This document shows positions 26,296-29,018 of a DNA stretch of 29,018 nt, piece by piece. The DNA is from an uncultured Erysipelotrichaceae bacterium (GTDB lineage Bacteria > Bacillota_I > Bacilli_A > RF39 > UBA660), in the NCBI GenBank assembly GCA_902803795.1, contig CADCRC010000101.1, positions 1-29,018 of the forward strand, in the 5' to 3' direction. Each line of letters begins with the position of its first letter. Position 1 is the stretch's first letter. The notes below the pieces were generated by a model. It was not told where the DNA came from. It did no database searches and worked only from the letters and a program-made list of their open reading frames with translations. Made by a program: the position numbers and the translations under genes.

Positions 26296-27603
26296 ATGGA
26301 ACAAACATCTATATTTGATGATAGACATATTAATAATCCTCTTGCTTCCATAATGAGACCAGATGATTTAGATGGTTTTTATGGACAAGAGGAAATATTA
26401 GGAGATGGCAAATTACTTAGAAACCTAATTGAAAATGATGAAATAACATCAATGATTTTATGGGGACCACCTGGTTGTGGAAAAACAACCATTGCTCATA
26501 TTATAGCAAAAAAAACCAATTCACATTTTGTAAATTTTAGTGCAGTTACGTCAGGCATAAAAGAAATAAAAGATGTAATGAACAATGCAGAAGAAGCAAG
26601 AAAGCTAGGAGAAAAAACAGTACTATTTGTAGATGAAATTCATAGATTTAACAAGGCACAACAAGATGCATTCCTACCATATGTTGAAAAAGGTTCAATT
26701 ATACTAATTGGTGCAACAACAGAAAATCCATCATTTCAAGTAAATTCAGCCCTTATCTCAAGATGTAAAGTCTTTGTATTAAAAGGACTAAGTACATCCG
26801 ATTTAATACAAATAATGAAGAACGCAATAAAAAAAGCATATAAACATTTAAAAATTAATATAAGTGATGAAATATTAGAAAAAATTGCAGTATTCTCAAA
26901 TGGAGATGCTAGAAAATGCTTAAATACATTAGAACTTTGTATTGGAACTAGTCAAAGAAAATCAAACAAAGTAATAATTGATGAAAAAACACTAGAAGAT
27001 TGCATTAATAACAAAGTATTATTATATGATAAAAATGGTGAAGAACACTATAATCTTATTTCTGCATTACACAAAAGTATGAGAAATAGTGACGTTAATG
27101 CATCAATTTATTGGTTAGCAAGAATGTTAGAAGCAGGAGAAGATCCATTATATATAGCAAGAAGAGTAATAAGATTTTCATGTGAAGATATAGGTTTAGC
27201 CGATCCTAATGCATTATTGCTTGCTAATGCAGCATATGAAGCATGTCACAATATTGGTATGCCAGAATGTAATGTAATCTTAAATGAGGCAGTTGTATAT
27301 ATGGCACTTGCTCCAAAATCAAATTCAATGGAAGTATCATATAATAATGCAAAAGAAGATGCATTATCAATGATAAGTGAACCAGTACCATTAAATATTA
27401 GAAACGCCCCAACCAAATTAATGGAAAATTTAGGATATGGTAAAGGCTATATTTATGCACATGACACAAAAGACAAAATTAGTAATATGCAATGTATGCC
27501 AGATAATTTAAAAAATAAAGAATATTATTTTCCAACAGAAATGGAAGGAAAATATAAAGACAGATATGAATGGATAAAAAAATGGAAAAATACACATAAA
27601 TAG
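26296..27603 (+). CDS. rarA: Replication-associated recombination protein RarA (MgsA)
   Basis: The 435-residue protein is a complete RarA-type AAA+ ATPase: an N-terminal NPLASIMRPDDLDGFYGQ segment, Walker A GPPGCGKT (57-64), Walker B VLFVDEIHRF (109-118), sensor TTENPSFQVN (141-150) with the arginine finger in LISRC, and a C-terminal region with SMRNSDVNASIYWLARML and EDIGLADP. It acts at stalled or damaged replication forks in the cytoplasm, related to clamp-loader ATPases. ATG 26296 is preferred over TTG 26278 because GGAG lies 7 bases before it. It has its own promoter and is not part of the surface locus. The assignment is one of the surest in the window. Confidence 0.95.
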   Translation: MEQTSIFDDRHINNPLASIMRPDDLDGFYGQEEILGDGKLLRNLIENDEITSMILWGPPGCGKTTIAHIIAKKTNSHFVNFSAVTSGIKEIKDVMNNAEEARKLGEKTVLFVDEIHRFNKAQQDAFLPYVEKGSIILIGATTENPSFQVNSALISRCKVFVLKGLSTSDLIQIMKNAIKKAYKHLKINISDEILEKIAVFSNGDARKCLNTLELCIGTSQRKSNKVIIDEKTLEDCINNKVLLYDKNGEEHYNLISALHKSMRNSDVNASIYWLARMLEAGEDPLYIARRVIRFSCEDIGLADPNALLLANAAYEACHNIGMPECNVILNEAVVYMALAPKSNSMEVSYNNAKEDALSMISEPVPLNIRNAPTKLMENLGYGKGYIYAHDTKDKISNMQCMPDNLKNKEYYFPTEMEGKYKDRYEWIKKWKNTHK

Positions 27604-27702
27604 TATATTCCAATTATTTTTTATATTATAATATTAAATATAAACAATAATTAAATATAATAATTCAATAAATCATATAAGTAAGAAATATAAGGAGAAA
27701 AA

Positions 27703-28185
27703 ATGAGTAAAATAAAAGAATTATTCAATGATAATAAAACAATATACGTATTTGATATAGATGGAGTATTAGCTAAAATTGAATATGGTCAGTACAATCA
27801 TTACATGTTAGATGATGAAGCATGGGCAAAAGAAATAGAAAAAGGCAAAATATTTTATAATGATGACTTAGCCATAAATACAATGAAACATTTTATAGAA
27901 AGCAAAGATATTAACAAAATATATGTAATAAGCAAGATAGCTACAAAAAAAGAAATAGATCAAAAAATAGATTTCTTAAAAAGAAACTATTCTATATTAG
28001 AAAACCATGTATATTATGTAAATAATAATAAAGAAAAACTTAATATATTAAATAAAATACATGACAAACACAAAGAGCTAGATTCAAAATATATAGTTAT
28101 GATAGATGATAATGTAGATGATGTATTAAGTTATATAGCATTTAATTCTAATTATTCAACTATTCATATTAGTTCATTTATGTAA
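27703..28185 (+). CDS. HAD-family phosphatase-like protein
   Basis: The 160-residue protein has HAD motif I as VFDIDGVL (D18 and D20), a motif II candidate in IYVIS, a Lys in NNKEKLNIL and motif IV as MIDDNVDD (about 133-140). This is a compact HAD fold without an obvious large cap, similar in layout to 5'(3')-deoxyribonucleotidase-like members. Substrate cannot be told from sequence. An AAGGAG site lies 7 bases before the ATG, and a strong hairpin terminator follows. A TATAAT at 27656-27661 is a possible but poorly supported promoter. Confidence 0.75.
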   Translation: MSKIKELFNDNKTIYVFDIDGVLAKIEYGQYNHYMLDDEAWAKEIEKGKIFYNDDLAINTMKHFIESKDINKIYVISKIATKKEIDQKIDFLKRNYSILENHVYYVNNNKEKLNILNKIHDKHKELDSKYIVMIDDNVDDVLSYIAFNSNYSTIHISSFM

Positions 28186-28200
28186 AAAAGAATAATTTTT

Positions 28201-28227
28201 TATCCACATTTTTGTGGATATTTTTTT
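28201..28227 (+). terminator. Rho-independent terminator
   Basis: TATCCACA (28201-28208) pairs perfectly with TGTGGATA (28213-28220) across a TTTT loop, followed by seven T. It ends the HAD gene. Confidence 0.9.
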
Positions 28228-28242
28228 AAACAATAATTTTCA

Positions 28243-28251
28243 TGATATAAT
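28243..28251 (+). promoter_or_regulatory. Extended -10 promoter of the MBL-fold gene
   Basis: TGATATAAT (28243-28251) is identical to the boxes at 18191 and 26253 and lies 17 bases before ATG 28269. No clear -35 is present. Confidence 0.5.
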
Positions 28252-28268
28252 TAAGTAGAGATGGTTTT

Positions 28269-28991
28269 ATGGAATTAAAATTTATTGGAACAGGTAGTAT
28301 AAGAGCAAAACGAACATGTTCAAGTATTCTAATTAATAATAATATATTAATAGATTGTGGTAATGGTGTTTATAAAAAATTAATAAATGCAGATATCAAT
28401 GTACTTGATATAAAAACAATAATAATTACACATCTTCATGGAGACCATACATTTGATTTAACACTTCTTTTATCGGCAATTTATACAGAAGATCATAATC
28501 ATAGTATAACAATTATTGGACCAAAAGGGCTACCAAAATTAATTAGAAAATTATTGTTTTTAGCTTTCCCATTTACAGGACCTATAATATATTTTTCATT
28601 AAAATTAAAATTTATTGATAGTAAGAAACTAGATGATTATAAATTAAATGATGACATATCTATAAAATCATTTAAAGTACATCATGGGAATATGAGACCT
28701 TGTTATGGTTACATACTAAATAATAATATAGGAATAACTGGAGATGCAGCATATAATAATGTAATAGATGAGGTAGCAAGCAAAGTAAAAACATTTATAT
28801 GTGATTGTACAATGTCAATAGGAAATGATGCACATATGGGAGTTGACAACATAGAAAGCATATTAAAAAAATATGATACAAGAATAATTACATATCATAT
28901 GGGAGATTCAAGTAGAAAAAAATTATTAAAACTAACAAATAATTATAAAAATCTTACTGTATCAGATGATTTATTTAGATTTGAATTATAG
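28269..28991 (+). CDS. Metallo-beta-lactamase-fold hydrolase, RNase Z-like
   Basis: The 240-residue cytoplasmic protein has FIGTGSI near the N-terminus and the metal motif THLHGDH (54-60). Further candidate ligands are H138/H139 in KVHHGN, D159 in TGDAAY and H210 in TYHMGD. This order is typical of RNase Z and arylsulfatase-like MBL enzymes. The protein is shorter than bacterial RNase Z (about 300 residues) and seems to lack the long exosite arm, so a tRNA 3'-processing role is uncertain. It may be one of the many RNase Z-like hydrolases of unknown substrate. The start has a weak AGAGATGG site. Confidence 0.78.
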   Translation: MELKFIGTGSIRAKRTCSSILINNNILIDCGNGVYKKLINADINVLDIKTIIITHLHGDHTFDLTLLLSAIYTEDHNHSITIIGPKGLPKLIRKLLFLAFPFTGPIIYFSLKLKFIDSKKLDDYKLNDDISIKSFKVHHGNMRPCYGYILNNNIGITGDAAYNNVIDEVASKVKTFICDCTMSIGNDAHMGVDNIESILKKYDTRIITYHMGDSSRKKLLKLTNNYKNLTVSDDLFRFEL

Positions 28992-29018
28992 AAAGATTTT
29001 AAGGAAAGGATGATAAGA

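Noticed and set aside
1..29018. Mycoplasma-type code with TGA as Trp
   Set aside because: Trp is written TGG throughout and TGA ends the genes at 7753 and 16326.
29001..29018. Start of another gene at ATG 29010 after AAGGAAAGG
   Set aside because: Only three codons are inside the window and the spacing to the ribosome-binding site is short.

Overview
The window comes from a very AT-rich, Gram-positive-type bacterium. Coding sequence uses mostly AAA, ATA, TTA and AGA codons, ribosome-binding sites are of the AGGAGG type, and promoters are sigma-A-like and often carry an extended TGnTATAAT -10. TGG encodes Trp and TGA is used as a stop, so the code is standard rather than Mycoplasma-like. The best inference is an uncultured low-GC Bacillota, Bacilli or Clostridia-like and probably gut-associated. 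No rRNA, tRNA, insertion sequence, phage or CRISPR signal was seen.

Layout. Bases 1-1710 are flanking genes: the tail of a DNA-binding-like protein, an HD-domain protein on the minus strand (possibly leaderless) and a DUF362 protein. Bases 1846-26115 form one large surface or secretion locus. It begins with a 9-codon leader ORF coupled to a membrane-anchored protein, followed by a probable major SipW-dependent (TasA/camelysin-like) subunit and a strong terminator. A second unit (3786-6446) encodes a 46-residue protein and two uncharacterised cytoplasmic proteins. A third run (6500-18116) encodes a signal peptidase with a long cytoplasmic tail, a 2852-residue beta-solenoid surface protein with about 27 YGGGN-type turns, a signal peptidase paralogue that has lost its catalytic residues, and a secreted protein with an internal NPSTG motif. 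A fourth (18218-20347) encodes three small TasA-like proteins. A fifth (20429-25503) encodes an unknown protein, a membrane-anchored McrB-type AAA+ ATPase, a short DUF2357 protein, a canonical SipW-type signal peptidase and another TasA-like protein. A convergent minus-strand TasA-like gene (25519-26115) closes the locus. Housekeeping genes follow: rarA, a HAD-family phosphatase-like gene and an RNase Z-like metallo-beta-lactamase gene.

How the genes may work together (inference). Six exported proteins with SipW-type N-termini plus one related membrane-anchored protein would be processed by two active ER-type signal peptidases and assembled into an extracellular fibre or matrix. The giant solenoid protein would be an adhesin or scaffold. 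The membrane AAA+ ATPase and the nuclease-free DUF2357 protein look like a McrBC-type machine redeployed at the membrane. That pairing inside a TasA/SipW locus, together with a dead signal peptidase and several unknown cytoplasmic proteins, is the best candidate here for an undescribed system.
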